57,792 bases of DNA from Pseudomonadota bacterium (GCA_020160755.1 JAIUPN010000018.1:1-57792); one strand, 5' to 3'. Counted from the first letter of the stretch, positions 35,574 to 45,671 are shown. The notes: generated from the letters alone by a model not told the origin. Made by a program: numbers and translations.

Positions 35574-37142
35574 ATGTACAACCGCCGCCACTTCCTTGCC
35601 GGGGCCACCCTCGCCGGCCTTGCCACCCCCGCGATCCTGCGCGCCGAGGGCGGCATTTTCCGTGAGTTCCCGTTCAGCCTTGGCGTCGCGGCGGGCGATC
35701 CGGCGAGCGACGGCTTCGTCATCTGGACACGCCTCGCCCCCGAACCGATGGAACGCCACGGCGGGATGCCGCTAGCGAACTTTCCGGTCGACTGGGAGGT
35801 CGCGAGCGACAGCGGCTTTCGCAGCGTGGTCGCGAAGGGCACCGAACTCGCGCGCCCCGAACTTGCGCACAGCGTCCATGTCGAAGTTGCCGGGCTCGAA
35901 CCCGACCGCCCCTATTATTACCGCTTCACCGCTGGCGGCGAACGCAGCCTGCGCGGCCGCGCGCGCACCCTGCCCGCGCCCGGCGCGAAGACCGACGCGC
36001 TGAAATTCGGGGTCGCCGGGTGCCAGCATTTCGAAGCGGGCTTTTTCGGCGCCTATCGCCACCTCGCGCGCGAAGACCTCGCCTTCGTCTATCATTATGG
36101 CGACTTCATTTACGAATATAGCGAGGAATATCTGTTCAACACCGGACTGCCGACGCGTCCGGTGCGCAAGCACGCCTTCCGTGCGCTCGTCGACGTCAAT
36201 GATTTCCGCAACTCCTATGCGCAACAACTCGGCGACATCGACCTGCAGGCGGCGCGTTGCACTCACGCCTTCCTGTCGAGCTTCGACGATCATGAGATCC
36301 GCAACGACTGGGTCTCCGACATCGACAACTGGAAGCTCGGTCTCGAAGTCAACGACCCCGAAGCCGCGCCGCCCGAAGTCTTCATGCTGAAGAAGCAGGC
36401 CGCGATGCAGGCGTGGTATGAGCATATGCCGGTGCGCAAGGCGCTGCTGCCGCGCGGCGGCATGGTCGCGATGAACCGCGAGTTCCGCTGGGGCGACCTG
36501 ATGGCGATGCAGTTGCTCGACACACGCCAATATCGGGGCGACCAGCCGTGCGACGATGGTTTCAAGCCCGCCTGCCCCGGCGTGTTCGACAAGAATGCGC
36601 AGGTGCTCGGCAAGGCGCAGGAAGAATGGCTCGGCCGCAACCTCGCGGAGGGCGGCGCGACGTGGAACGCCTTTGCGCAGCAGATCACGATGATGTCGCT
36701 CGACCGGCGGCGTAAGGCCGACGAGCCGAAGAAGATCGTCAATCTCGACAGCTGGGCGGGGTATGAAGCGCCGCGCGAGCGCATATTGTCGCGCATGGCA
36801 GGGCTGAAGAATAATGTCGTTCTCACCGGCGATGAGCATCAGAATTTCTGCGGCGATCTGGTGTCGAAGGACAAGGTCGTCGGCGCCGAATTCGTCGCGA
36901 CGTCGATCTCCTCGGGCGGCGACGGCAGCGATCAACGCAACGGCACCGACACCTTCCTCAAGCTCAACCCCGAACTCAAATTCGCGAACGACCAGCGCGG
37001 CTATGTCGTGTGCGAGGTCAATCGCGACGCCTGGCAGACGCATTTCATGGTCGTCGACAAGGTGACGACGCCGGTGAACACGCTGTCGAAGCGTGCAACG
37101 GGGGTGGTCGAGCGCGACGTCGCCGGGATCAAGATGGCGTGA
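35574..37142 (+). CDS. phoD: PhoD-family alkaline phosphatase/phosphodiesterase
   Basis: The 522-residue protein starts with a Tat signal (NRRHFLAGATLAGLATPAIL) and has the PhoD core: FPFSLGVAAGDPASDGFVIWTRL, YYYRF, the metal-binding GDFIYEY, FDDHEIRNDW, and LTGDEHQNF. These residues ligate iron and calcium in PhoD enzymes, which release phosphate from mono- and diesters. ATG 35574 follows a CGGAG site. A single half of a Pho box (CGGTCAT) lies upstream, too weak to call. Confidence 0.92.
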   Translation: MYNRRHFLAGATLAGLATPAILRAEGGIFREFPFSLGVAAGDPASDGFVIWTRLAPEPMERHGGMPLANFPVDWEVASDSGFRSVVAKGTELARPELAHSVHVEVAGLEPDRPYYYRFTAGGERSLRGRARTLPAPGAKTDALKFGVAGCQHFEAGFFGAYRHLAREDLAFVYHYGDFIYEYSEEYLFNTGLPTRPVRKHAFRALVDVNDFRNSYAQQLGDIDLQAARCTHAFLSSFDDHEIRNDWVSDIDNWKLGLEVNDPEAAPPEVFMLKKQAAMQAWYEHMPVRKALLPRGGMVAMNREFRWGDLMAMQLLDTRQYRGDQPCDDGFKPACPGVFDKNAQVLGKAQEEWLGRNLAEGGATWNAFAQQITMMSLDRRRKADEPKKIVNLDSWAGYEAPRERILSRMAGLKNNVVLTGDEHQNFCGDLVSKDKVVGAEFVATSISSGGDGSDQRNGTDTFLKLNPELKFANDQRGYVVCEVNRDAWQTHFMVVDKVTTPVNTLSKRATGVVERDVAGIKMA

Positions 37143-37184
37143 CGTGTCGCCGGACGGTCACACAAACGCCATAGCGGATCCGGC

Positions 37185-38381
37185 ATGAACCGCCTCCACT
37201 CGCTGCTGCTCGCCCTGCTCCTTCCCCTCGCCGCGCATGCGCAAGAGGGAAGCGAGCGCAAGCCCGTCACGATCCTGATCTCGATCGACGGCTTTCGTGC
37301 CGATTACCTCGATCGCGGAATCACGCCGACCCTGTCGCGGCTCGCGGCCGAAGGCGCGTACGGCAAGCTGCGCCCCTCCTTCCCGACCAAGACCTTCCCC
37401 AACCATTATGCGATCGTCACCGGCAAGCGCCCCGATACGAACGGCATCGTGGGCAACAATATGATCGATCCGCGCCGCCCGGATGTGCGGTTCAGCCTCG
37501 GCGATCCGAAACAGTCGCTCGATCCCTTCTGGTGGGACGAGGCCGAACCGGCGTGGGTGACGGCAGACAAGGCGGGCGTGCGCAGCGCGACGATGTTCTG
37601 GCCGGGCAGCGAGGTCGCGATCCACGAGAGCCGGCCGCCCGACTGGATGCGTTATGACGCGCATGTCGGCTATACGCAGCGGGTCAACACCCTGCTCGAC
37701 TGGATGCGCCGTCCCGCCGATATCCGCCCCGCCTTCGTGACACTCTATTTCGAGGCGGTCGACGACGCCGGGCATAAATTCGGTCCCGACAGCGCCGAAG
37801 TGAACGCCGCGATCGCCGAAGTCGATGGTCGCATCGGCGACCTCACCGCCGGCCTCGTCGCAATGGGGCAACCCGCGCGGATGATTGTCGTCGCCGACCA
37901 CGGGATGCGCGCGATCGACGAGAGCCGCGTGATCCAGCTCGCCGACCTGATCGATCTGCCGAGCATCATCGCGGTCGAGACCGGCCCTTACGCCGCCATC
38001 GAACCCGCCGCCGGAACCGATGACCGCGTGTACAAGGCGCTGCTGAAACCCCACGATCATATGGTCTGCAACCGCCGCGAAGAGCTGCCCAAACGGCTGC
38101 ACTACGGCCAGAACCCGCGCGTCGCCGCGATCATCTGCATCGCCGAGCCCGGCTGGTCGATCATCGCGGGCACGCCCAGCTGGCCCGTGAAGGGCGGCGC
38201 GCATGGCTATGACAATCAGGATCCCGAGATGCTCGCGCTGTTCGTTGCGAGCGGCACCGGCCTGACGGGCGACGTCGGGACGATCGACAATATCGAGGTC
38301 TATCCGCTGCTGATGCGGCTCATCGGGGCCGCACCGCTGCCGAGCGATGCGACGGGCGTGCTGGTCAAGCGCCTACCGTAG
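37185..38381 (+). CDS. Type I phosphodiesterase/nucleotide pyrophosphatase (NPP-like)
   Basis: The 398-residue protein has a signal peptide ending in AHAQEG, then ILISIDGFRADYLDRG with a metal ligand, KTFPNHYAIVTG with the nucleophile Thr and the phosphate-binding Asn, FEAVDDAGHKFGP with Asp and His, and ADHGM with the second-site ligands. This is the alkaline phosphatase superfamily NPP fold acting on nucleotides or phosphodiesters in the periplasm. It follows phoD by 42 bases, so the pair could share transcription. Confidence 0.9.
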   Translation: MNRLHSLLLALLLPLAAHAQEGSERKPVTILISIDGFRADYLDRGITPTLSRLAAEGAYGKLRPSFPTKTFPNHYAIVTGKRPDTNGIVGNNMIDPRRPDVRFSLGDPKQSLDPFWWDEAEPAWVTADKAGVRSATMFWPGSEVAIHESRPPDWMRYDAHVGYTQRVNTLLDWMRRPADIRPAFVTLYFEAVDDAGHKFGPDSAEVNAAIAEVDGRIGDLTAGLVAMGQPARMIVVADHGMRAIDESRVIQLADLIDLPSIIAVETGPYAAIEPAAGTDDRVYKALLKPHDHMVCNRREELPKRLHYGQNPRVAAIICIAEPGWSIIAGTPSWPVKGGAHGYDNQDPEMLALFVASGTGLTGDVGTIDNIEVYPLLMRLIGAAPLPSDATGVLVKRLP

Positions 38382-38912
38382 CCAGTCGCGCAGCACTGCC
38401 ATCGCGTGGATCGACGCGGTCGGCGCGTTGACGACCTGAAGCTGGTAGCGCCCCTGCGTCACGTCGAATTCGACCATCTTGCGGATGCCCGAACAGGCGG
38501 GGCCATGCCCGTGGGTGAGCGACTTCACGACCGCGCCGTCGCGGACGAGGTCGATCCACGCGCCCGCATCGAGCGCGACGACCAGCCGCCCCGCCCTCTT
38601 CACATCGATCGGGATCATCCCGCCGAATTTATGGACATCAGGCTTGCGCTCGGGCGCGATGCCATAACGCAGGCTTTCGAACTTGTGCAGTGGCAACGCC
38701 GTCCGCGCCGCGCCGAGCGGCGACCAGTCGGCACCAAGGTCGTCGCCATAGGCATAGATCGTCTTGCCCGACGCATCGCGCCCCCAGTCGGCGAGTTCGG
38801 GCGGCAGGACCGGCGCAGCCGGGCAGGACACGTCCTTTGCGGCGGGCGCGGCGAATGCCGGCCCCGTGGACAGGGCGATAGCCAGCAACGCGGCCATGAT
38901 GCGAAACCCCAT
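38373..38912 (-). CDS. Secreted protein of unknown function
   Basis: A 179-residue protein with a signal peptide (FRIMAALLAIALSTGPAFA) and two cysteines (VSCPAAP and ACSG). The body has an Arg-Gly-Asp-free beta-like pattern ending in QLQVVNAPTASIHAMAVLRDWL. The middle contains KSLTHGHGPACSG. No domain is recognised. ATG 38912 follows AAAGGAAACAGG and is preferred over the GTG at 38927. It overlaps the convergent NPP gene by nine bases. Confidence 0.65.
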   Translation of the reverse strand: MGFRIMAALLAIALSTGPAFAAPAAKDVSCPAAPVLPPELADWGRDASGKTIYAYGDDLGADWSPLGAARTALPLHKFESLRYGIAPERKPDVHKFGGMIPIDVKRAGRLVVALDAGAWIDLVRDGAVVKSLTHGHGPACSGIRKMVEFDVTQGRYQLQVVNAPTASIHAMAVLRDWLR

Positions 38913-38948
38913 CCTGTTTCCTTTCACATTTCCTGTTTCAAAACCACA

Positions 38949-39209
38949 TTACCCTGGCACCAACAGGAACAGCAAGGCGCACAACAACCCTCCGACGAGG
39001 CCCAGAACCATGCCAGCCCCTGCTCGACCGCGGCCTCTGGTTGTAAGGCCAATCATACCAGCGACAACGGCAAGGAAAGACGTGAGCAGCCCCAAAACGA
39101 GCCACGGAGAGAAGAAAAACAGGAAAAACGTCAAGATGCCAAGCACCAGCGCGGCCGTTCCCGGCACATGGGAAGCTGATATCCCCGGTGGCTGGTTTTG
39201 CTCGTCCAT
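38949..39209 (-). CDS. DUF4190-like small membrane protein
   Basis: An 86-residue protein with a glycine/proline start and two hydrophobic stretches separated by TTRGRGRAGAGM, matching the usual DUF4190 pattern of two helices around a basic loop. Function is unknown. It is read on the minus strand between mutL and the secreted gene, with no clear operon partners. Confidence 0.65.
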   Translation of the reverse strand: MDEQNQPPGISASHVPGTAALVLGILTFFLFFFSPWLVLGLLTSFLAVVAGMIGLTTRGRGRAGAGMVLGLVGGLLCALLFLLVPG

Positions 39210-39263
39210 TCCTGTGCCTCCCGCAACTCAACCGCCCGGCCATCCGGAAAATGATCGGGCCAT

Positions 39264-41075
39264 TCATTTCCGTCCGAAAAGCCGTTCCACATCGTCCATC
39301 GCGAGCTTCACCCACGTCGGCCGCCCATGGTTGCATTGCCCCGAATGCGGGGTGACCTCCATCGTGCGCAAGAGCGCGTTCATCTCGGCGACGCTGAGCG
39401 TGCGCCCGGCGCGCACCGATCCGTGGCACGCCATCGTCGCCGCGACCAGTTCGAGCCGCTCGCTCAGCCCCAGCGCCGCGTCATAGCCCGCGAGATCGTC
39501 GGCGATATCTGTGACGAGCTTGCGGCAATCGATCGCGCCGAGCATCGCAGGGGTCGCGCGGACCATCACTGCGGCGGGGCCGAAGCGCTCGATTTCGACG
39601 CCGAGCGCGGCGAGCTGCGGCGCGGCCGCCTCCAGCCGGTCGCACGCGGGTTCGTCGAGTTCGACGACCTCGGGCAGCAGCAGCCCTTGCGAGGGGACCG
39701 CCTGCCCGCTCATCCCGCGGCGGAGTTGTTCGAGCACGAGCCGTTCGTGCGCCGCGTGCTGGTCGACGATGACGAGGCCATCCTCGGCCTCGGCGACGAT
39801 ATAGGTCCTGGCGATCTGCCCGCGCGCGATGCCGAGCGGGTGCGCTTCGGCGCCGGGCGGCGACAGCGTTGCGACCTCGGCGCGCCCGGCAAGCGGCGCG
39901 GCGGACGCAAAGGGTGTGATGCGGTCATAGACGCGCGCGACATCCTCGCCCGGCGGCGTGATGTCAGCGCCGAACAGGTGCACCGCGGGTTCGCTGCGGT
40001 GCCCGAACAGGAAGCCCGTCGCGGGTTCCGGCGCCACGGGTTCCTGCTGCCAGGCGGCGAGTGCCGCTTCGGCCGGGCGCTGGACGCTGCGGAAGCCATG
40101 TTCGTCGAGCGCGCGGCGGAGGCCGCCGACGATCATCCCGCGCACGAGCTGCGGATCGCGGAAGCGCACCTCGGTCTTCGCCGGATGGACGTTCACGTCG
40201 ACCTCGCTCGTCGGCACGTCGAGGAACAAAGCGACGACCGGGTGCCGGTCGCGCGCGAGCAGGTCGGCATAGGCGCCGCGCAAGGCGCCGACGAGCAGGC
40301 GATCCTTCACCGGACGGCCGTTGACGAACAGATATTGATGGTCGGCGATGCCGCGATTGTAGGTCGGCAGACTGATCACCCCGCCGAGATGCACCTCGCC
40401 GCGGTCGATATCGACCCCGATACTATTCGCGGCGAGATCGCGCTGGGTCAGCGCGGCGACCCGGGTCAACTGGTCCTGTCCGCCCTGCACGTCGAGCACG
40501 CGGCGCCCGTCATGCTCGACGGTGAAGCCGATATCGGGACGCGCCATCGCGAGCCGCCGCACGACATCGAGGCACGCGGCATATTCGCTCCGCCCGCTGC
40601 GGAGAAACTTGCGTCGTGCGGGAACGCGCGCGAACAGATCCTCGACGACAACGCGGGTCCCTTTCGCGAGCGCTGCCGGCCCCTCGGCCGCCACCGCGCC
40701 ATTGTCGACGACGCGGCGCCAGCCGTCGCCCCCGGAAACGCGGCTTTCGAGCGTCAGCCGCGCAACGCTTGCGATCGAGGGCAACGCCTCGCCACGAAAG
40801 CCGAGTGTCGTGACATCTTCGATCGCATCGTCGGGCAGCTTCGAGGTCGCGTGACGTTCGAGCGCGAGCGCCATGTCGGCGGCGGTCATTCCGCACCCGT
40901 CGTCCTCGACCTCCAGCCGCGAGATCCCGCCCTCGGCGATTCGCACCGAAATGCGAGTCGCACCGGCGTCGACGGCGTTTTCAACCAGTTCCTTGAGCGC
41001 CGCAGCGGGTCTTTCAACCACTTCACCGGCTGCGATCCGATTTACGAGCTTTTCCGGCAGGCGACGTATTGACAT
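39264..41075 (-). CDS. mutL: DNA mismatch repair protein MutL
   Basis: The 603-residue protein has the GHKL ATPase domain: RIAAGEVVERPAAALKELVENAVDAGA with the catalytic Glu, and the DDGCGM and RHATSK segments, then TLGFRGEALPSIASVARL. The C-terminal half ends in CHGSVRAGRTL and QCNHGRPTWVKL. The nuclease-site motif DQHAAHERLVLEQL is present, so the metal-binding region seems to be of the non-E. coli type (DQHA(x)2E(x)4E), giving an active endonuclease. ATG 41075 is the standard family start, and a longer upstream frame is rejected. Confidence 0.94.
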   Translation of the reverse strand: MSIRRLPEKLVNRIAAGEVVERPAAALKELVENAVDAGATRISVRIAEGGISRLEVEDDGCGMTAADMALALERHATSKLPDDAIEDVTTLGFRGEALPSIASVARLTLESRVSGGDGWRRVVDNGAVAAEGPAALAKGTRVVVEDLFARVPARRKFLRSGRSEYAACLDVVRRLAMARPDIGFTVEHDGRRVLDVQGGQDQLTRVAALTQRDLAANSIGVDIDRGEVHLGGVISLPTYNRGIADHQYLFVNGRPVKDRLLVGALRGAYADLLARDRHPVVALFLDVPTSEVDVNVHPAKTEVRFRDPQLVRGMIVGGLRRALDEHGFRSVQRPAEAALAAWQQEPVAPEPATGFLFGHRSEPAVHLFGADITPPGEDVARVYDRITPFASAAPLAGRAEVATLSPPGAEAHPLGIARGQIARTYIVAEAEDGLVIVDQHAAHERLVLEQLRRGMSGQAVPSQGLLLPEVVELDEPACDRLEAAAPQLAALGVEIERFGPAAVMVRATPAMLGAIDCRKLVTDIADDLAGYDAALGLSERLELVAATMACHGSVRAGRTLSVAEMNALLRTMEVTPHSGQCNHGRPTWVKLAMDDVERLFGRK

Positions 41076-41268
41076 GGCCGCTCTCCTAGCGCAGTCGAAC
41101 GCAAATCGCGACCCATCCGCACAGCCCTGATCATTTTGTCCAGCCACCCCCCGTGGACGAGCCGGAATCTCCCCCTGATTGTAGCTGTCGCCGGCCGGGC
41201 GTACGGATAAAATCACGACAGGGGCGTGTCCATCAAGGGCGCGGCTTCGATGACAGGAAGCAGTATCG

Positions 41269-42315
41269 ATGTCCTTCTTTTCCCGCTGGTTCAAATTCAA
41301 TTCCCAAGACATGGCTATCGACCTCGGCACCGCGAACACGGTTGTGTACGTGCGCGGCAAGGGGATCGTGCTGAACGAACCCTCGGTCGTTGCGGTCGAG
41401 ACGCTGAACGGCATCAAGCGGGTGAAGGCCGTCGGCGACGACGCGAAGCTGATGATGGGCAAGACCCCCGACAGCATCGAGGCGATCCGTCCGCTGCGCG
41501 ATGGCGTCATCGCCGACATCGACGTCGCCGAACAGATGATCAAACACTTCATCACCAAGGTGCACGGCGGCAAGCCCAACGCGTTCCGCAGCCCCGAAAT
41601 CGTGATCTGCGTTCCTTCGGGTTCGACCAGCGTCGAACGCCGCGCGATCCGTGACGCCGCTTCGAACGCAGGCGCGAGCGAAGTGTGGCTGATCGAAGAA
41701 CCGATGGCTGCTGCGATCGGTGCCGACATGCCCGTCACCGAACCGATCGGTTCGATGGTCGTCGACATCGGCGGCGGGACGACCGAAGTCGCGGTGTTGT
41801 CGCTCCGCGGCCTCGCCTACACCACCTCGGTCCGCGCGGGCGGCGACAAGATGGACGAATCGATCGTGTCCTACGTCCGCCGACACCATAATCTGCTGAT
41901 CGGCGAATCGACCGCCGAACGGATCAAGAAGGATTTCGGCATCGCACGCATCCCCGCCGATGGCGTCGGCCTGACGATCCACATCAAGGGCCGCGACCTC
42001 GTCAACGGCGTCCCCAAGGAAATCTCGATCAACCAGGCGCAGATCGCCGAGGCGCTGTCCGAACCGATCGGCACGATCGTCGAAGGCGTGCGCATCGCGC
42101 TCGAAAACACCGCGCCTGAACTTGCGGCCGACATTGTCGATCAGGGCATCGTGCTCACCGGCGGCGGCGCGCTGATCGCCGAGCTCGACGAACTGCTGCG
42201 TGACGCGACCGGCCTGCCGGTCACGGTGGCCGAAGATCCGCTGACCTGCGTCGCGATCGGTACCGGCCGCGCGATGGAAGACCCCGCCTTCCGCGGCGTG
42301 CTGCAGCAAGCCTGA
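41269..42315 (+). CDS. mreB: Rod-shape determining protein MreB
   Basis: MreB is the actin-like filament that guides lateral wall synthesis. The 348-residue protein has an N-terminal amphipathic start (FFSRWFKF), MAIDLGTANTVVYV (phosphate 1), VVDIGGGTTEVAV (phosphate 2) and GGGALIAELDELL (adenosine). It is first in a cluster continuing through mreC, mreD, mrdA and rodA. ATG 41269 is near an AGGAAGC-like site. Confidence 0.97.
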   Translation: MSFFSRWFKFNSQDMAIDLGTANTVVYVRGKGIVLNEPSVVAVETLNGIKRVKAVGDDAKLMMGKTPDSIEAIRPLRDGVIADIDVAEQMIKHFITKVHGGKPNAFRSPEIVICVPSGSTSVERRAIRDAASNAGASEVWLIEEPMAAAIGADMPVTEPIGSMVVDIGGGTTEVAVLSLRGLAYTTSVRAGGDKMDESIVSYVRRHHNLLIGESTAERIKKDFGIARIPADGVGLTIHIKGRDLVNGVPKEISINQAQIAEALSEPIGTIVEGVRIALENTAPELAADIVDQGIVLTGGGALIAELDELLRDATGLPVTVAEDPLTCVAIGTGRAMEDPAFRGVLQQA

Positions 42316-42332
42316 TACCAAGGCGCTGAACC

Positions 42333-43238
42333 ATGGTCCGCCCGGCACATCGGCGTCCGGGGCAATCCCGAAAGGCCCAGTACAGCCTGTTCGTTGCCTA
42401 TGTCATTGCGGTGACAGGGGCAGTGGCGGGCCTGTTGCTGGCCGTCCTGTCGGTTGTTGACCCCGTCGGCTTCGCCCAGTTGCGCGTGGCGAGCCAGGAA
42501 ATTACGGCGCCGATCGCGCGCGCGTCGCGGTCGGCGATCGGATCGATTTCGGGCATCGACGATACCGTCGGTGCCTATGTCGCCGCAGGCACGCAAAACC
42601 GTCGACTGCGCAAGGAGCTCGCCGACACGCGCCGCGAGCTCGTCGCGACCAGCTCGTTGCAGGAAGAAAATCGCCAGCTGAAGGCGCTGCTCAAGCTGCA
42701 GGAAACCGACAAGACCGCGCTCGCCAACGGTTATCTGCTGACCTCGACCTCGACGAGCAGCAAGCGCATCGCCCTGCTCAGCATCGGCCGCAATCTTGGC
42801 GTCGCCGCGGGCCAGCCGGTGCGCGGCGCCGACGGGCTGATCGGCCGCGTGCTCGGTAGCGGTCCGTCGGTCTCGCAGGTGCTGCTGCTCACCGACGTCG
42901 ACAATATCGTCCCCGTGCGCCGTGCGCGCGACGGTCTGCCCGCGCTCGCCTATGGCCGCGGCAACGGCGACCTCGATATCCGCACGCTGAACATCGCCAA
43001 CAACCCGTTCAAGCCCGGCGACATCCTCGTCACCTCGGGCACAGGCGGGCTCTATCCGCCGAACATTCCCGTCGCGATCGTCGTGCGGCGCCAGGACGAC
43101 GGCGCGCTCGCGCGGCCGCTCGCTGATCCGGGCAAGGTCGATGCGGTGTCGGTGCTGCGCCCTTATACCCCCGACAATATCGAAGCGCAGGGGCTGCCGG
43201 GTCCCGCGCAAGCCCCCGCCCCTGCCGGCGCGCCATGA
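42333..43238 (+). CDS. mreC: Rod-shape determining protein MreC
   Basis: A 301-residue protein with one transmembrane helix (residues 22-42), a coiled coil (about 80-115) and the MreC beta-domains that bind PBP2 (ANGYLLTSTSTSSKRIALLSIG, DILVTSGTGGLYPPNIPV). The C-terminal tail is proline-rich. ATG 42333 lies 18 bases after mreB, and its stop overlaps mreD as ATGA. Confidence 0.92.
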   Translation: MVRPAHRRPGQSRKAQYSLFVAYVIAVTGAVAGLLLAVLSVVDPVGFAQLRVASQEITAPIARASRSAIGSISGIDDTVGAYVAAGTQNRRLRKELADTRRELVATSSLQEENRQLKALLKLQETDKTALANGYLLTSTSTSSKRIALLSIGRNLGVAAGQPVRGADGLIGRVLGSGPSVSQVLLLTDVDNIVPVRRARDGLPALAYGRGNGDLDIRTLNIANNPFKPGDILVTSGTGGLYPPNIPVAIVVRRQDDGALARPLADPGKVDAVSVLRPYTPDNIEAQGLPGPAQAPAPAGAP

Positions 43239-43756
43239 ACCAGAAAGGTCCGCGCCTCGGCGAACCGGCGTCGCTGTGGCGGATGCGCATCGTGCCGGTC
43301 GCGAGCGTGATGTTCGCCTCCGCGCTGCCGCTGATGCTGCCGCTGATCGCCAATTCGCCGGTGCTGCCGCCGCTCGGCCTGTTGTTCTTTCTGTGCTGGC
43401 AGCTCTTGCGCACCGAAATGTGGCCGGTGTGGATCGGCTTGCCGCTGGGACTGTGGGACGATCTGTTCAGCGGGGCCCCCATCGGCACCGCGGCGGGGCT
43501 GTGGACGATCGCCAGCATTGCGATTCACTATTCGTCGCAGCGCATCTATTGGCGCGGCTTCCTTCACGACTGGGCGATCGCCGCGCTGCTGATCGCGATC
43601 ATCCAGTCGCTCGCGGCGCTGATCATCCATCCGCACGCCGATACCGGGCGCGTTCTGGGGCTGATCGTGCCGCAGATCATCGTCTCGGCGCTGCTCGTTC
43701 CCCTGTTCATGCGCCTGACCGGCACGTTTGACAATTTCCGCCTGAAACGCCGATAA
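43235..43756 (+). CDS. mreD: Rod-shape determining protein MreD
   Basis: A 173-residue membrane protein with about five helices in the MreD layout (LLFFLCWQLLRTEMWPVWIGLPLGLWDDLFSG). It overlaps mreC by four bases and precedes the PBP2 gene. MreD is needed in the elongasome; sequence divergence is normal for this family. Confidence 0.88.
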   Translation: MNQKGPRLGEPASLWRMRIVPVASVMFASALPLMLPLIANSPVLPPLGLLFFLCWQLLRTEMWPVWIGLPLGLWDDLFSGAPIGTAAGLWTIASIAIHYSSQRIYWRGFLHDWAIAALLIAIIQSLAALIIHPHADTGRVLGLIVPQIIVSALLVPLFMRLTGTFDNFRLKRR

Positions 43757-43763
43757 AATCCCG

Positions 43764-45671
43764 ATGCCCAAAAAGAAGAGCCCGCCGATTACCGAAGCCT
43801 GGAGGGGCATAACCTTCACCCGCCGCGCGCTTGTCGTCGGCGGCGCGCAGGCGGCCGTGGGCGTCGCGCTCGCGGCGCGCATGGCCTATATATCGGTTAT
43901 CGACAATGACAAATATGTCCTTGAATCGGAAAGCAATCGTGTCAATCTGACGCTGGTTCCGCCGCGGCGCGGCTGGATCGTCGACCGCCATGGCAAGGCG
44001 CTCGCGAACAACCGTGTGTCCTTGCGCATCGACATCATTCCCGACCGGCTGCACAACAAGGAGCTGGTGCTCGGCCAGCTCCAGACGCTGCTCCGCCTCG
44101 ACGGCGACGCGATGGAGCGGATCAATCGCGACCTGAAGGCCGCATCCGGGTTCCAGCCTGTCGCGGTCAAGGAAGACATGACCGAGGCCGAGTACAGCTC
44201 GATCCTCGTCCGCCTGCCCGAACTTCCCGGCGTCGCGCCGCAGCGCGGCTTCGCGCGCAACTATCCGACCGGCGCCGCGGTCGGCCATCTGATCGGCTAT
44301 GTCGGCGCACCGACCGCCGAGGAGTATCAGAAGGTCAAGGACCCGCTCTACATCACCCCCGGCTTCCGCACCGGCAAGGACGGGCTCGAGAAATATTTCC
44401 AGCCGATGCTGCGCGGCAAACCCGGCGCAAAGCGCGTCGAGGTCACCGCGCGCGGCAAGGTCGTGCGCGAGCTCGGCGGCACAGACGACGTCCAGGGCAA
44501 GACCGTCCATCTGACGATCGACGCCGACCTGCAGGAATATGTCGCGCGGCGCATGGGGCGCGAATCGGGCGCGGCGGTCGTGATCGACTGCCACAATGGC
44601 GATATCCTGTCCTTCGTGTCGATGCCAAGCTTCGATCCGAACAGCTTTTCCGACGGCATCAGCAGCAATGAATATGCCTGGCTGCGCGCCGACGATCACC
44701 AGCCGCTGATCAACAAGGCGACGCGCGGCCTGTATCCGCCGGGCTCGACGCTGAAGCCGATGGCGGCGATTGCGGCGGTCGAACATGGCGTCGACCCGAG
44801 CGAGCGGCACACGTGCGTCGGCGGCTACCGCCTCGGCAGCCGCTTCTTCCGCTGCCTTGGCACGCACGGCAGCCTCGACATGCCGTCGGCGATCATGAAA
44901 AGCTGCAACAGCTATTTCTACTGGCTCGCGCATCGTCTCGGCTATGACGCGATGGCCCCCACGGCGCGCCTTCTCGGGCTCGGTGAGGAATTCCAGCTCG
45001 CGGGCAGTAACCAGCGGTACGGAACCATTCCCGACAGCGCGTGGAAGATGAAGAAATACGACCAGGCCTGGTCGGCCTCGGACTCGCTCAACGCCGTCAT
45101 CGGGCAAGGCTATGTCAGCGTGAATCCGCTCCAGCTTGCGGTGATGGCATCGCGCATCGCATCGGGCCGCCATCTCTACCCGCGGCTCGTCAACCGCGAA
45201 TTCAAGAACGAAGCCCTGCCCTTCTCGCCCGAAGCGCTCGCCGTCGCACGCCACGGCATGGACCTTGTCGTCAACGGCGCTGGCACCGCGGTGCGCAGCC
45301 GCCTGCCGCTCGACGGCATCACGATGGCGGGCAAGACCGGCACCGCGCAGGTCCGCGGGCTCGGCACCGGGAACGGGAAGAGCGGGACGTGGAAATTCCG
45401 CGACCACGGCCTGTTCATCGGCTTCGCGCCGGTCGTCAATCCGCGCTATGCAACCGCCGTCGTGATCGAACATGGCATGGGGGGCAGCCGCGCCGCGGCG
45501 CCGGTAGCCAAGGATTTCATGACCTTCCTTTTCGACCGCGAAAAGGCGATGGAAGCGCTCGAAACTTTCGAGGCCGGCTGGGGCGGTACGATCAAGGAAC
45601 GCATGGACCGCGACTATGCGGCGTGGAAGGCGGGCGCATCGAGCGATCCCGACCCGGGCGTTCCGCAATGA
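43764..45671 (+). CDS. mrdA: Penicillin-binding protein 2 (elongasome transpeptidase)
   Basis: The 635-residue class B PBP crosslinks lateral wall peptidoglycan. It has one N-terminal membrane helix (residues 25-45), the RGWIVDRHG N-domain segment, and the three transpeptidase motifs: GSTLKP (Ser-x-x-Lys), SCN (in MKSCNSY) and KTGTAQ. ATG 43764 starts shortly after mreD, and the stop overlaps rodA by four bases. Confidence 0.96.
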   Translation: MPKKKSPPITEAWRGITFTRRALVVGGAQAAVGVALAARMAYISVIDNDKYVLESESNRVNLTLVPPRRGWIVDRHGKALANNRVSLRIDIIPDRLHNKELVLGQLQTLLRLDGDAMERINRDLKAASGFQPVAVKEDMTEAEYSSILVRLPELPGVAPQRGFARNYPTGAAVGHLIGYVGAPTAEEYQKVKDPLYITPGFRTGKDGLEKYFQPMLRGKPGAKRVEVTARGKVVRELGGTDDVQGKTVHLTIDADLQEYVARRMGRESGAAVVIDCHNGDILSFVSMPSFDPNSFSDGISSNEYAWLRADDHQPLINKATRGLYPPGSTLKPMAAIAAVEHGVDPSERHTCVGGYRLGSRFFRCLGTHGSLDMPSAIMKSCNSYFYWLAHRLGYDAMAPTARLLGLGEEFQLAGSNQRYGTIPDSAWKMKKYDQAWSASDSLNAVIGQGYVSVNPLQLAVMASRIASGRHLYPRLVNREFKNEALPFSPEALAVARHGMDLVVNGAGTAVRSRLPLDGITMAGKTGTAQVRGLGTGNGKSGTWKFRDHGLFIGFAPVVNPRYATAVVIEHGMGGSRAAAPVAKDFMTFLFDREKAMEALETFEAGWGGTIKERMDRDYAAWKAGASSDPDPGVPQ

